Source: JAGNZR01 sp051659505 (lineage in GTDB: Bacteria > Fusobacteriota > Fusobacteriia > Fusobacteriales > Fusobacteriaceae). Taken from it: 64,000 bases of DNA. Shown here in pieces: positions 26,800 through 37,056 of this stretch. The stretch spans positions 3,275 to 67,274 of the forward strand of contig JBOFOQ010000073.1 in the NCBI GenBank assembly GCA_051659505.1. Direction: 5' to 3'. The notes under the pieces are model-generated. The model saw only the letters and a program-made list of their open reading frames with translations, did not search any database and was not told the origin of the DNA. Numbering within the stretch: position 1 is the first letter of the stretch; the number at the start of each line of letters is the position of its first letter. A program made the position numbers and the translations under genes.

Positions 26800-28365
26800 A
26801 TGACAATAATTCTTGGAGTAGGATTAATTGTTATAGGAGTATGTATTTTTGCTTCTGTAATATTTAAAAAATCCGTTTTAGATGTAAAAATAAACGAACT
26901 TAACAATCTTGAAGATGAAACTCTTAAAGCAAAAATAAAAGCTAAAGAAATTTTAGAGTTCGCTGAAAAAGAGGCTTCAGCAATAAAAAAAGAAGCTGAA
27001 TTAAGAGCTAAAGAAGTTATTTATTCAATGAAAGAAGAAGCTGAAAAAGAAATAAAAAATTCTAAAAATGATATTCTTCAAAAAGAAGCTAGATTAGCTA
27101 AAAAAGAGGAGTCTTTAGATAATAAAATTGAAAAATTAGAAATAAAATCTTTAGAACTTGAAAAAATTTCTGAAGGATTAGAATTAAAAAGAGATGAAAT
27201 AGACAAAATAAGACATGAACAAGAATTAGAACTTCAAAGAATAGCAGGACTTTCTAAAAATGAAGCTAAAGAGATTTTCATGGCTAAACTTAAAGATGAA
27301 CTTACTCATGATTCAGCAGTTGCAATAAAAGAATTCGAGCATAGATTAGATGATGAAAAAGATAGAATTTCTAAAAGAATTTTATCTAACTGTATAGGAA
27401 AAGCTTCGGCAGAATATGTCGTAGATGCTACTGTATCTGTTGTTAATCTTCCTAATGATGAGATGAAAGGTAGAATTATAGGTAGAGAAGGTAGAAATAT
27501 TAGAGCTATTGAAGCTTTAACTGGTGTCGATATTATTATTGATGATACTCCTGAAGCTGTTGTGCTTTCTAGTTTTGACGGTGTTAGAAGAGAAATTGCT
27601 AGACTTGCAATTGAAAATCTAATTACTGATGGAAGAATTCATCCTGGAAAAATTGAAGAAGTAGTATTAAAAGCACAAAAAGAAGTTGAAAAAGACATTC
27701 TTGATTCTGGAGAAGCTGCTCTTATGGAACTTGGAATAACTAGTATGCATCCTGAAATTGTAAAAGTAATTGGTAGGTTAAAATTCAGAACAAGTTATGG
27801 ACAGAATATTTTAGTTCATTCTATTGAAGTTGCTAAGTTAGCTGCTAACATTGCCGCTGAAATTGGAGCTGATGCTACAATTGCTAAAAGAGCTGGTCTT
27901 CTTCATGATGTTGGAAAAGTTCTAGAGCACGACATAGAATCTTCTCATGCTATTATAGGTGGAGAATTCTTAAAAAAATTCGGTGAAAAGCAAATCATTA
28001 TAAACGCTGTAATGGCACATCATAATGAAGTTGAATTTGAATCTGTAGAAGCTATTTTAGTTCAAGCTTCAGATGCTGTATCAGCATCTAGACCTGGTGC
28101 TAGAAGAGAAACTTTATCTACTTATATAAAAAGGTTAGAACAACTTGAAGAAATTGCTAAATCTTTCCCTGGTGTTGAATCATCATTTGCTATTCAGGCA
28201 GGAAGAGAAGTTAGAATTATAATTAACCCAGAAACTGTAACTGATGATCAAGCTACTATAATGGCTCGTGAAATGGCTAAAAAAATTGAAGAAACTATGC
28301 AGTATCCTGGTCAAATTAAAGTTACTATTTTAAGAGAAACTAGAGCTGTAGATTACGCTAAATAA
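26800..28365 (+). CDS. rny: Ribonuclease Y
   Basis: 521 aa. An N-terminal membrane helix (about 2-22) and a long Lys/Glu coiled coil (about 30-195) come first. A KH domain follows at about 223-290 (GRIIGREGRNIRAIEALTGVDIIIDDTPE), then the HD domain with His340 and LLHDVGK (His369-Asp370). RNase Y starts decay of many mRNAs at the membrane. Normal length. 30 bases after the STAS gene with no terminator between, so it shares the transcript with the RsbW/RsbV-like pair. Confidence 0.97.
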   Translation: MTIILGVGLIVIGVCIFASVIFKKSVLDVKINELNNLEDETLKAKIKAKEILEFAEKEASAIKKEAELRAKEVIYSMKEEAEKEIKNSKNDILQKEARLAKKEESLDNKIEKLEIKSLELEKISEGLELKRDEIDKIRHEQELELQRIAGLSKNEAKEIFMAKLKDELTHDSAVAIKEFEHRLDDEKDRISKRILSNCIGKASAEYVVDATVSVVNLPNDEMKGRIIGREGRNIRAIEALTGVDIIIDDTPEAVVLSSFDGVRREIARLAIENLITDGRIHPGKIEEVVLKAQKEVEKDILDSGEAALMELGITSMHPEIVKVIGRLKFRTSYGQNILVHSIEVAKLAANIAAEIGADATIAKRAGLLHDVGKVLEHDIESSHAIIGGEFLKKFGEKQIIINAVMAHHNEVEFESVEAILVQASDAVSASRPGARRETLSTYIKRLEQLEEIAKSFPGVESSFAIQAGREVRIIINPETVTDDQATIMAREMAKKIEETMQYPGQIKVTILRETRAVDYAK

Positions 28366-28373
28366 ATAAAAAC

Positions 28374-28407
28374 AAAAACTCAGAAGTTTATTAATTCCTG
28401 AGTTTTT
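28374..28407. terminator. Bidirectional terminator between rny and recG
   Basis: 10-bp stem (AAAAACTCAG with CTGAGTTTTT) with a 14-base loop, T-run on the plus side and T-rich on the minus side. It lies 8 bases past the rny stop and can serve both convergent genes. Confidence 0.85.
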
Positions 28408-28469
28408 TTATTACTGATAATTTATGAACTATGAAAAGAGTTATAATAAGAGCTTCTATTTTAATTTTT

Positions 28470-30542
28470 TTACACAAATTTCTTTTCCACATCTATTTTC
28501 AAATATTCATTCTTTATTTCTCCTGAATTTTTCTCTAAGTATTCTATGCACTCATCTCTTATTTGTTTTATAGTTTTTATGTCATGTACTATATCTATAA
28601 ATTTCAAATCTGTTACTCCACTTTGCCGTGTTCCAAAAATTTCACCAGGTTTTCTAAGTTTTAAATCTTCCTCTGCTATTTTAAAACCATCTTGTGTTTG
28701 CTCCATTATGCTCATTCTTAAATTTGATGTTTCATTCTTAGTTTTTGAAATTAAAAAACAATAAGAACTGTGTTCCCCTCTTCCGACCCTTCCACGGAGC
28801 TGATGAAGAGATGACAGACCAAATCTTTCAGAATCACTTATTACAATAATAGAGGCATTGGGAACGTTTACTCCTACTTCTATTACTGTTGTTGCTACAA
28901 TTATATCTAACTCTTTATTTTTAAATTCATGCATTATTTTGTCTTTTTCCTTTGAGTTTAATTTTCCATGTAAAATACCAATTTTAAAATTAGGTAGATT
29001 TTTTTTTACTTCCTCTTCTAATTCTATTACAGATTTTGTTGAAAGTTTTTCACTTTCTTCTATAAGAGGTGCTATAAAATAGGCTTGTCTCCCTTCATCT
29101 AAATTCTTTTGAATAAAATTATACATTTTTTTTATATCACTATCATTTGATATGTGTTTAGTTTTTATTTTTTTTCTTCCAGGAGGTAGTTCATCTATAA
29201 TTGAAACATCTAAATCACCATATATAGACAGAGCTAAAGACCTTGGAATGGGAGTTGCACTCATTACTATTAAGTTGGATAAAATCCCTTTATCCCTTAT
29301 AATTTTTCTCTGCTCAACTCCAAATTTATGCTGCTCGTCTATAACAATAAGCCCCAATTTTTTAAACTCTACACTATCTTGAATAAGAGCATGAGTTCCA
29401 ATTACAATATCAATATCTCCATTTTTTATTTTTTCTAAAACCTTTAATTTGTTTTTAGCAGTTAAACTTCCTGTAAGTAGTTCTATTTTTATTCCTAGTT
29501 CTAAGAAATCATCTTTATTTCCTAGATAGTGTTGGGTAGCTAGTATTTCAGTTGGTGCCATTATAACACCTTGATATGAATTTTCTACCATATATAAAAG
29601 TAAAATCATAGAAACTATTGTTTTACCACTTCCCACATCTCCCTGAATTAATCTACTAATTATTTTCCCTTGTAAAAGGTCTCGATATATTTCTGTTATT
29701 ACTCTTTTTTGAGCTAAAGTAAGTTCAAATTTCATTTTTTTTAAAAAACTTTTAACTAATTCTTTTTTATCCTCTAATTTATACAATTTCTCATTTTTCA
29801 AATCATTAGTATATCTAGAACTTAAAATTCCCATCTCTAGTATTAGAAGTTCTTCAATTGCAAATCTTCTTCTAGCTTCTTCTAAATACCTTTCATTTTT
29901 TGGAAAATGTATATAGTATAAAGCCTCTACTCTAGATATTATTTTATATTTATCAATAATTTCTTTTGGTATATTATCACTAAAATTTTTTTTAAAATTC
30001 ACTAAAGCCATTTTTATAAATTTTCTCAATATATTCTGATTTATATTTTTTACTGAACTATAAATAGGAAGTATCTCACCTTTTTCTTCCCCTATATTTT
30101 TTTTACTTATATATTTATACTCTGGATTTATCATACTTAGTCCATAGCTTCGTTTTGCTACTCCTATAAAAAAATAAGTTTCACCTATTTTTAGAGTTTT
30201 AGCTATATAAGGAGAAGAAAACCAAACTAAATCCATAGTTCCACTATCGTCCATAACTCTTATTTTTACAAGTTTTTTATTCGTATCATATGAATTTGTA
30301 GGTAGAATAGCAGCAACTGTTGCTTTTATCACTACATACTCATTATCTCCAACTTCATTTATTTTTTTTAAATTAGTTCTATTATCATATGCTCTTGGAA
30401 AATAATATAATAAGTCATATATGCAATTAATTTTTAAGCTTTTTAATTTTTTTAGTTCTTTTTTATCTTTTTCAGTTAATTTAGGGAAAGTTAAATCTGA
30501 AATATCCCTATATATTTCATTATATATAATATTTTCTTTCAT
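28470..30542 (-). CDS. recG: ATP-dependent DNA helicase RecG
   Basis: 690 aa from the ATG at 30542, which has TAGGAG 7 bases upstream; a GTG ten codons earlier lacks one. The N-terminal wedge OB domain has SLKINCIYDLLYYFPRAYDN. Helicase motifs: GDVGSGKT, MAPTEILA, GTHALIQ, DEQHKFGVEQR, MSATPIPR and QLRGRVGRG. RecG remodels stalled forks and junctions. It has a possible promoter at 30591. Confidence 0.96.
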   Translation of the reverse strand: MKENIIYNEIYRDISDLTFPKLTEKDKKELKKLKSLKINCIYDLLYYFPRAYDNRTNLKKINEVGDNEYVVIKATVAAILPTNSYDTNKKLVKIRVMDDSGTMDLVWFSSPYIAKTLKIGETYFFIGVAKRSYGLSMINPEYKYISKKNIGEEKGEILPIYSSVKNINQNILRKFIKMALVNFKKNFSDNIPKEIIDKYKIISRVEALYYIHFPKNERYLEEARRRFAIEELLILEMGILSSRYTNDLKNEKLYKLEDKKELVKSFLKKMKFELTLAQKRVITEIYRDLLQGKIISRLIQGDVGSGKTIVSMILLLYMVENSYQGVIMAPTEILATQHYLGNKDDFLELGIKIELLTGSLTAKNKLKVLEKIKNGDIDIVIGTHALIQDSVEFKKLGLIVIDEQHKFGVEQRKIIRDKGILSNLIVMSATPIPRSLALSIYGDLDVSIIDELPPGRKKIKTKHISNDSDIKKMYNFIQKNLDEGRQAYFIAPLIEESEKLSTKSVIELEEEVKKNLPNFKIGILHGKLNSKEKDKIMHEFKNKELDIIVATTVIEVGVNVPNASIIVISDSERFGLSSLHQLRGRVGRGEHSSYCFLISKTKNETSNLRMSIMEQTQDGFKIAEEDLKLRKPGEIFGTRQSGVTDLKFIDIVHDIKTIKQIRDECIEYLEKNSGEIKNEYLKIDVEKKFV

Positions 30543-30590
30543 TCGTACTCCTATTTTATTCTTTAATCCCACAATTATATTTTTAGATAT

Positions 30591-30599
30591 ATAATAGCA
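30591..30599 (-). promoter_or_regulatory. Extended -10 promoter for recG
   Basis: Minus strand TGCTATTAT (30599-30591), about 50 bases before the recG ATG and after the yebC terminator. No convincing -35. Confidence 0.45.
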
Positions 30600-30638
30600 T
30601 ACTAAAATTAATAATGGAATAACTAGAAGTTTTTATAA

Positions 30639-30681
30639 AAAAATGTGATTAAAATGATATTACTCATCTAATCACATTTTT
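30639..30681 (-). terminator. Terminator after yebC
   Basis: 13-bp perfect stem (AAAAATGTGATTA and its complement) around a 17-base loop, with a seven-base T tract on the minus-strand 3' side, just past the yebC stop. Confidence 0.85.
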
Positions 30682-30684
30682 CTC

Positions 30685-31431
30685 TTATAGTTGCTCTATT
30701 AACTCATCTGAAATATCAAAATCTGCATACACATCTTGTACATCATCAAGTTCATCTAAAGTATCGTATAAAAACATAACTTTTTTAGCAGTTTCTATAT
30801 CTAAGATATTAACTTTTATATCAGGAATCATAGTTATCTCTGCTTCTTCATATTTATATCCTAATTTTGTTAAATTTTCTAATACACTTTGAAATTCAGT
30901 GAAATCTGTAATAACTTCATAAGAATCATTTTCCTCTCTTACATCTTCTGCTCCAGCTTCCAGTGCAACCATCATAAATTCATCTGGGTCTAATCCTGTT
31001 GTTTTTATTATTATTAAACCTTTTTTCTTGAACTTCCAAGAAACGGCTCCATCAGTACCTAAATTTCCACCTTTTTTTGTAAATGCTGCTCTTACTTCTC
31101 CAGCTGTTCTGTTTTTATTATCAGTAACACATTCAACTATAAAAGCAGTACCACACGGACCATACCCTTCGTATCTTATTTCCATCATTTCATCTGAAGC
31201 TAATTCTCCAGTACCTTTTTTTATAGCTCTTTCTAAAACATCTTTAGGCATGTTTGCTGTTTTTGCCTTTTCCACTGCAAGTCTAAGTCTAGGATTAAAA
31301 CCTATATCACCACCGCTTTCTTTAGCTGCAATAGTTATCTCTCTTCCTATTTTGGTAAAAACAGAGGCTCTTTTTTTATCTTGAGCTCCTTTTCTATGTT
31401 TTATATTACTCCATTTACTATGTCCAGCCAC
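30685..31431 (-). CDS. yebC: YebC/PmpR family protein
   Basis: 248 aa, begins MAGHSKWSNIKHRKGAQDKKR with GFNPRLRLAVEKAKTANMPKDVLERAIKKG, the invariant family N-terminus. Members were described as transcriptional regulators; recent work ties some to easing ribosome stalling. GTG start, a GGGAG upstream. It lies 40 bases after thrS in the same transcript and ends at a strong terminator. Confidence 0.95.
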   Translation of the reverse strand: MAGHSKWSNIKHRKGAQDKKRASVFTKIGREITIAAKESGGDIGFNPRLRLAVEKAKTANMPKDVLERAIKKGTGELASDEMMEIRYEGYGPCGTAFIVECVTDNKNRTAGEVRAAFTKKGGNLGTDGAVSWKFKKKGLIIIKTTGLDPDEFMMVALEAGAEDVREENDSYEVITDFTEFQSVLENLTKLGYKYEEAEITMIPDIKVNILDIETAKKVMFLYDTLDELDDVQDVYADFDISDELIEQL

Positions 31432-31471
31432 TGGATATCAACTCCCTATATTTAATTTTATCTAGGTTATC

Positions 31472-33385
31472 TTAGTTATCAAATTTAACTTTAATCTCTT
31501 CTTTCATCATACTAACAAAATCATCTAATGAATAAGATTCTTGCTCTTGAGAACCAATTCTTCTAACATTTACAGTTCCATTTTCAACTTCATTTTTACC
31601 TATAATTAGCTGAACTGGTATTTTATATTTTCCGTTAGCTTCTCTTATTTTATAACCAATAGATTCTCCTCTATCGTCTAATTCTACTCTTATTTCATTT
31701 TCTTTTAATACTTTCATAAGAGTTTTAGCATAAGGAACTACTTCGTCATTTAATGTTAGTATTTTTACTTGAGTTGGTGCAAGCCATACAGGGAAAGCTC
31801 CTGCATAATGCTCCATTAGTATTCCCATAAATCTTTCAATTGAACCATAAATAACTCTATGAATCATAACTGGTCTATGTTTTTCTCCGTCTTCTCCTAT
31901 ATATGTTAAATCAAATCTTTCAGGAAGGTTTAAATCTAACTGAATAGTTCCACATTGCCAAACTCTTCCAATAGCATCTTTAATTTTAAAGTCTAATTTA
32001 GGACCATAAAAAGCTCCATCTCCTGGATTTAATTTAAAAGCTCTACCTAACTTGTTTAGTGCTCCTTCCAGTGCAGCTTCTGATCTATCCCAAATTTCTT
32101 GTGTTCCTATAGCTTTTTCTGGTTTTGTTGAAAGCTCTATTGAATATTCAAAACCAAATAACCCTTTATAGAATTTATCAATTAAGTTTATTACTCCAAT
32201 TATTTCCTCTTCTATTTGATCCTCTCTCATAAATATATGAGCATCATCTTGTGTAAATGTTCTAACTCTCATAAGACCGTGTAGAGCTCCAGAGAATTCA
32301 TGTCTATGAACTATCCCTAGTTCTCCTGCTCTAATTGGTAATTCTTTATATGAGTGCAAGTGATGTTTATAGATAAGCATTCCACCTGGACAGTTCATAG
32401 GTTTTATTGCAAATTCTGTATCATCTATTTCTGAAGTATACATATTTTCTCTATAATTAAACCAGTGTCCTGAAGTTTCCCAAAGTTCTTTATTTAACAT
32501 TATAGGAGTTTGTATTTGGTCATATCCAGCTTTTACATGTTCTTTTCTCCAAAGGTCAGTTAAAACATTTCTCATTATCATTCCTTTAGGCAAAAAGAAA
32601 GGGAATCCTGGTCCATAATCACTCATGAAAAATAAATCTAATTCTTTTCCTATTTTTCTATGGTCTCTTCTTTCTGCTTCTTCTAAAAATTTAAGATGTT
32701 CTTTTAGTCTTGTTTCATCTGAAAAGGCAAGACCGTATATTCTTTGAAGCATTTTATTTTTAGAATCTCCCCTCCAATAAGCACCTGCAACATTTTTAAG
32801 TTTAAATGTTTTTAGGTAACTTGTAGAAGGAACATGTGGACCACGACAAAGGTCCATAAATTCCCCTTGCTTATAAAAAGATAATATCTCTCCTTTAGCA
32901 ATACTTTCAATTATTTCAACTTTATAATTTTCACCTAATTTTTTAAAATGCTCAATAGCATCTTCTCTTGTCATTAAAATTCTTTCTATTTTTATGTTTT
33001 CTTTAACTATTTTTTTCATTTCAGCTTCAATTTTTTCTAAGTCTTCATCATTAAACTGAACTTCTGGATCAAAATCATAATAGAAACCATTTTCAATAGA
33101 TGGTCCTATAGCTACTTTTGTGTTAGGAAACAATCTAACTACAGCATCAGCCATAAGATGTGCTGTAGAGTGTCTTAAAACATCTTCTCCCTCTTCTGAA
33201 TCTATCATTATAAATTCCACACTGGCATCTTTTTCTAGTACATGGCTCATATCAAATAATTCCCCATCTATTTTAGCTGCTACTGATTTTTTTGATAAAG
33301 AATTACTGATTTTTTTAGCAATTTCAAACATATTTACTGAACTTTCAAAAACTAGTGAATCTCCACTTGGCAATAAAACTTTCAT
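31472..33385 (-). CDS. thrS: Threonyl-tRNA synthetase
   Basis: 637 aa with the full bacterial layout: N-terminal TGS (1-60) and editing domain (HSTAHLMADAVVRLFP, later CRGPHVP), catalytic class II core (PMNCPGGMLIYKHHLHSYKELPIR, then HRHEFSGALHGLMRVRTFTQDDAHIF) and the anticodon domain at the end. The leader is about 95 bases and has no T-box features. ATG with AGGAGG. Confidence 0.98.
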   Translation of the reverse strand: MKVLLPSGDSLVFESSVNMFEIAKKISNSLSKKSVAAKIDGELFDMSHVLEKDASVEFIMIDSEEGEDVLRHSTAHLMADAVVRLFPNTKVAIGPSIENGFYYDFDPEVQFNDEDLEKIEAEMKKIVKENIKIERILMTREDAIEHFKKLGENYKVEIIESIAKGEILSFYKQGEFMDLCRGPHVPSTSYLKTFKLKNVAGAYWRGDSKNKMLQRIYGLAFSDETRLKEHLKFLEEAERRDHRKIGKELDLFFMSDYGPGFPFFLPKGMIMRNVLTDLWRKEHVKAGYDQIQTPIMLNKELWETSGHWFNYRENMYTSEIDDTEFAIKPMNCPGGMLIYKHHLHSYKELPIRAGELGIVHRHEFSGALHGLMRVRTFTQDDAHIFMREDQIEEEIIGVINLIDKFYKGLFGFEYSIELSTKPEKAIGTQEIWDRSEAALEGALNKLGRAFKLNPGDGAFYGPKLDFKIKDAIGRVWQCGTIQLDLNLPERFDLTYIGEDGEKHRPVMIHRVIYGSIERFMGILMEHYAGAFPVWLAPTQVKILTLNDEVVPYAKTLMKVLKENEIRVELDDRGESIGYKIREANGKYKIPVQLIIGKNEVENGTVNVRRIGSQEQESYSLDDFVSMMKEEIKVKFDN

Positions 33386-33437
33386 AATGTTCCTCCTTTA
33401 TTTCATATTTTTTTATTTTTTATTTTATTTAAATATC

Positions 33438-33466
33438 ATTCTACTACTTTCTTTGAGATTTGTCTA
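33438..33466 (-). promoter_or_regulatory. Promoter for thrS-yebC
   Basis: Minus strand TAGACA (33466-33461), 17-base spacer, TAGAAT (33443-33438), directly past the lptD stop codon. Confidence 0.65.
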
Positions 33467-33482
33467 TACTTTCAATAGATAT

Positions 33483-36400
33483 CTAGTCTAGTTCCACATC
33501 GTCGGCTTTTATTCCACTCATAATAGACCATGTTGGTTTAGTTTTACTCATTGGACCTATGTTTCTTTTTGCACCTAATCCAAATAGTGGCTTATCTGGG
33601 AATGTTAACAGTGTAAATTGTAGAGCAACTTTCCATTCATAGTCTCTAGTTCCATAATCATATTCTCTTAAATATGCAACTGACCATTCATAATAGCCCA
33701 TTTCTTTTCCTAATTCAATTCCTATACTTTTCCCTGATTTCTTTTCATCTTGAAAATATATATGGTCTTTAAGTTTAGCATAGGTTGTTACTCTATATCC
33801 TTCACTCGGCTTTCCAATTTTTGCATTTAATGCTAACAAGTGTTCTCTTGTTCTGCTGTTGCTCCAGTTTGCTGGATTTTCAATTTCTTCAGAATATGAA
33901 TATCCAACTCCTATTCTTCTTTGTGAATATCCTAAATTTACTGTGAAATCTTCAATAGAGTCTTTTTCTTTATTTTTTTCAATTGTAGAATCAATAGAGA
34001 ATCTTCTTGTATAATCACCTGTAAAAGCAACTGGTCTTTTCCACACACTAGTTAAGTCAAATTTAGTACTCTTCCCTTCTATATTTTGGGCTCTTCCTTT
34101 CATAATAGAAGAAACTCTGTCTAAATCTTCACTAGTTAATTCTTCATAATCTTTATCAAACTCCCTCATGGCATACTCTTTTAAAAACTCTTCATCCATA
34201 CTTTTATCTAAGAATGAATAGCTAAGAGAGTAGGTATCAGATGAGTATTTTCCAGTAGCACCTTGACCGTATCTATTTTTTCCATAATTTATTCCATAAT
34301 TATTTTCATAACGTGTTCCATAGTCAAAATATGAAGCTCCATAAGATGATTTTTTTATGTCTATCTCTTTTTTATTTAAAGTTAAATTCTCTCTTTTGTC
34401 TGTTCCTTCTGTATAATTCAATCCAAATCTATCTTTATTTTTTAAATTATATGAATAATTATAAAAATCTGTTTTTATTATTTCTTTTGAATCATCAGTT
34501 TTAAGTAATCCTCTATCTTTTATTTTCCAAATATTAGAATCTATTTTTTCTGTTCTATATGACAAGTTGTGTCTATCTAATCTGTAACTAGCTCCAAAAT
34601 TTTCTAAAGTTAAATCATTTTTATTAGATTTTTCTGTGTTTTCACTAGTAAATCTTTTATTTGTTCCATAATTTAAACCTAAAGTTTGTTTTTCAGAAAT
34701 ATCAAAAACAAATTTATTATCAAAAGCTTCATATTTTCGTTCATTATCATTAGCACCATCTACTAATTCAACTTTTCCTATATATTTTCCCTTAGTATCT
34801 CCTAAATTAAATTCAACTTCTTCACTGAATTTATGAAAATTCTCTTTTGTTCCTAATCTTATGTTTTTTTCATCATATTTTTGAAAACTATAGTTAAACT
34901 TATTATCTATATCACCAGATTTTCCGTCATATAAATTGATACTGTGCTCTAACCCTGCTACTGTTTTAAGAGAAGAATCAATTAATTTTGAAGACTCTAC
35001 TCCTGTTACACTTCCCTTTTTATAATCGTCATAGCGAACTCCTATATAAGGTTTAAATATCCCTAATTTTCCTATTTCTAGTTTTCTATTCTCTAATTTA
35101 ATCTCAGCAAAAGAAGATTCATTTATATATTTAGTATAAGCTTCCCCTTCTATAAATTTTGTATAGTTATAATAACCATCTCTATCCCAAATTATCTCTT
35201 TGGAATTTCCACCGCTAATGGTTATAAAATTATTTTTATTAGATAGTTCTAACCAACCTTTTTCCTCTTGAATATCTTCATATGCAATATTATTGTATCT
35301 ATTTAATTCTTTATCTCTGCTATTATTATTAACAGAATTTTTTCTAAATGGATCTTCAAATATAGCAAGTTCCTTCTCTGTTTTAAGATTATTGTATCCT
35401 GTTTTAAATCTTATATTCTCGTATAGCTCATAATCTCCCACTGAAAATTCTAACTTTTCCCTGTTATCTTTCTCATATTCTGGAACAGTTAAAAGAGCGT
35501 AATCTCCCCTACGACCTACTAAAGAATTTTTTATAGGTCTATCAAACATTAGTGGTTTTAAATCAGAATCACTTTCTATAAAAGTAACTGGTCTCCATTT
35601 ATCACCAGTTTCTTTGTCATAACTTAAATTTATTTTATTCTTTTTATCTATTAATTCAAAACCAAAATTTTCACTTTTAGATTGTAAATCATCTGGATTG
35701 TTTCCTGGATTTATGTCATCTAGCTGTTTATAGTAACTACTGATTTTATAATCTTTATTTTCTTTAATTAATTTTAAATCAGTAAATAAATCATAGTCTC
35801 CTGTATCGTCGTCATCTATTGTGTCATAAGCCATTAAATTATAAGTTTTTTTATTACTAACTTGCTTAACTTTACCACTAAAAGTTATGTCTTTTTCTTT
35901 CCCTAATCCTTTTAACTCTGTATCTAAAGAATAAAAATTCAGATGATTATTAGGCTCTGTTTTTTCATCTTTTAATCCTGCCCAGTCATTACTACTAAAA
36001 TCTTTTATTGTATCATCTAAGCTAGGTACCATATTATTAGTTGCACTTAAAATATCTAAGTCTAATGTTCCATATTCTCCAGAATAATTGTGAAGAAGAT
36101 TTATACTATATTTACGGTCCTTGTCATCTCCATTCTCTTTTTTATAAACTAAAAGGTCATCTATATTTAATTTTGTTGTTCCATATTTTTCTGTTTCATA
36201 CCAATTTTCCAATCGCCCTATATAAAATCCTGATTGGTCGCCGAACTTTGGAGCAAAACCACCTTTAAATTTATCTTCTTTCTTTCCATAAAGCATACCC
36301 CAAGTTGCATAACTTCCAAAATCCTTATCACTTCCCCAAACAGGAAAAAGAGAAACTGTAGATCCTTGACGAATATTAGCTCTATACCAAGGAAATCTAA

Positions 36401-37007
36401 AAGGTAAATAACTTGTTTCCCCTTTATAAAAATCTATTCCTTCTAGTGTTACTTGCTTATCAGGTTCTATACTAATATTTTCTGTTAGTAAATGATAGCC
36501 TGCATCTTTTGGATTTTTAGTATTTTTTATTTTAGGGTCTGTTGTTAGCCAACCATTTTTTATAGTTGCAATTCCGTTATTATATTTAATTAAATCTCCA
36601 CCGTAGTAGACTCTATCATTGGGGTATTCTGCTCCTGTTACCTTCCCTACTGCTACATATCCATAAGAATCATAAAACACTCCGTTTTTACCGTCTAAAG
36701 TTACCTCACCATGACTTCCTTCTATGTAGCTACTTCCTTTTGGATCATATATTTTACTTGTAAACTTTTTATTTAAATAAGCAATATTTTTACTTGTGTC
36801 TCTTTTTAAATCTAATATATTTAGTTTCATATTTCCATAATTTACAATTACACCTTCAGTTGAAACAAAACTCTCATCATTTAGATCTATGTCTACTATA
36901 TTTTCACCAGATAAAATAGAGGATACAATTAGTAAAGCACTTATAAAATAAGCCCTTCTCTTATGTATTTTATATTTCAAATATTTCTTTCCATTCTTTT
37001 CACTCAC
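33483..37007 (-). CDS. lptD: LptD-family LPS-assembly outer-membrane protein (OstA)
   Basis: 1174 aa from the GTG at 37007, preceded by GGGGGA; a TTG nine codons earlier overlaps that site and is not favoured. A long basic start and hydrophobic stretch (about 15-34) form a signal sequence. The next 200 residues follow the LptD pattern: beta-jellyroll, GYHLLTENISIEPDKQVTLEGIDFYKGETSYLPFRFPW, then a long Tyr- and Gly-rich beta-barrel. It is larger than enteric LptD and has no cysteine, so no inter-domain disulfides. It is last in the operon rfaE2-tsaE-tsaB-trxA-lptD. No lptE is nearby. Family call rests on pattern, not on a search. Confidence 0.75.
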   Translation of the reverse strand: MSEKNGKKYLKYKIHKRRAYFISALLIVSSILSGENIVDIDLNDESFVSTEGVIVNYGNMKLNILDLKRDTSKNIAYLNKKFTSKIYDPKGSSYIEGSHGEVTLDGKNGVFYDSYGYVAVGKVTGAEYPNDRVYYGGDLIKYNNGIATIKNGWLTTDPKIKNTKNPKDAGYHLLTENISIEPDKQVTLEGIDFYKGETSYLPFRFPWYRANIRQGSTVSLFPVWGSDKDFGSYATWGMLYGKKEDKFKGGFAPKFGDQSGFYIGRLENWYETEKYGTTKLNIDDLLVYKKENGDDKDRKYSINLLHNYSGEYGTLDLDILSATNNMVPSLDDTIKDFSSNDWAGLKDEKTEPNNHLNFYSLDTELKGLGKEKDITFSGKVKQVSNKKTYNLMAYDTIDDDDTGDYDLFTDLKLIKENKDYKISSYYKQLDDINPGNNPDDLQSKSENFGFELIDKKNKINLSYDKETGDKWRPVTFIESDSDLKPLMFDRPIKNSLVGRRGDYALLTVPEYEKDNREKLEFSVGDYELYENIRFKTGYNNLKTEKELAIFEDPFRKNSVNNNSRDKELNRYNNIAYEDIQEEKGWLELSNKNNFITISGGNSKEIIWDRDGYYNYTKFIEGEAYTKYINESSFAEIKLENRKLEIGKLGIFKPYIGVRYDDYKKGSVTGVESSKLIDSSLKTVAGLEHSINLYDGKSGDIDNKFNYSFQKYDEKNIRLGTKENFHKFSEEVEFNLGDTKGKYIGKVELVDGANDNERKYEAFDNKFVFDISEKQTLGLNYGTNKRFTSENTEKSNKNDLTLENFGASYRLDRHNLSYRTEKIDSNIWKIKDRGLLKTDDSKEIIKTDFYNYSYNLKNKDRFGLNYTEGTDKRENLTLNKKEIDIKKSSYGASYFDYGTRYENNYGINYGKNRYGQGATGKYSSDTYSLSYSFLDKSMDEEFLKEYAMREFDKDYEELTSEDLDRVSSIMKGRAQNIEGKSTKFDLTSVWKRPVAFTGDYTRRFSIDSTIEKNKEKDSIEDFTVNLGYSQRRIGVGYSYSEEIENPANWSNSRTREHLLALNAKIGKPSEGYRVTTYAKLKDHIYFQDEKKSGKSIGIELGKEMGYYEWSVAYLREYDYGTRDYEWKVALQFTLLTFPDKPLFGLGAKRNIGPMSKTKPTWSIMSGIKADDVELD

Positions 37008-37056
37008 AAACTTTCCCCCTATAATATCTTTCAAAAATATAATTGTTGTAAATTTA

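Noticed and set aside
33386..33482. T-box leader upstream of thrS
   Set aside because: The leader is under 100 bases, with no specifier stem, T-box sequence or terminator.
37008..37034. TTG start extending lptD by nine codons
   Set aside because: The GGGGGA ribosome binding site would be inside the coding sequence; the GTG at 37007 is better placed.
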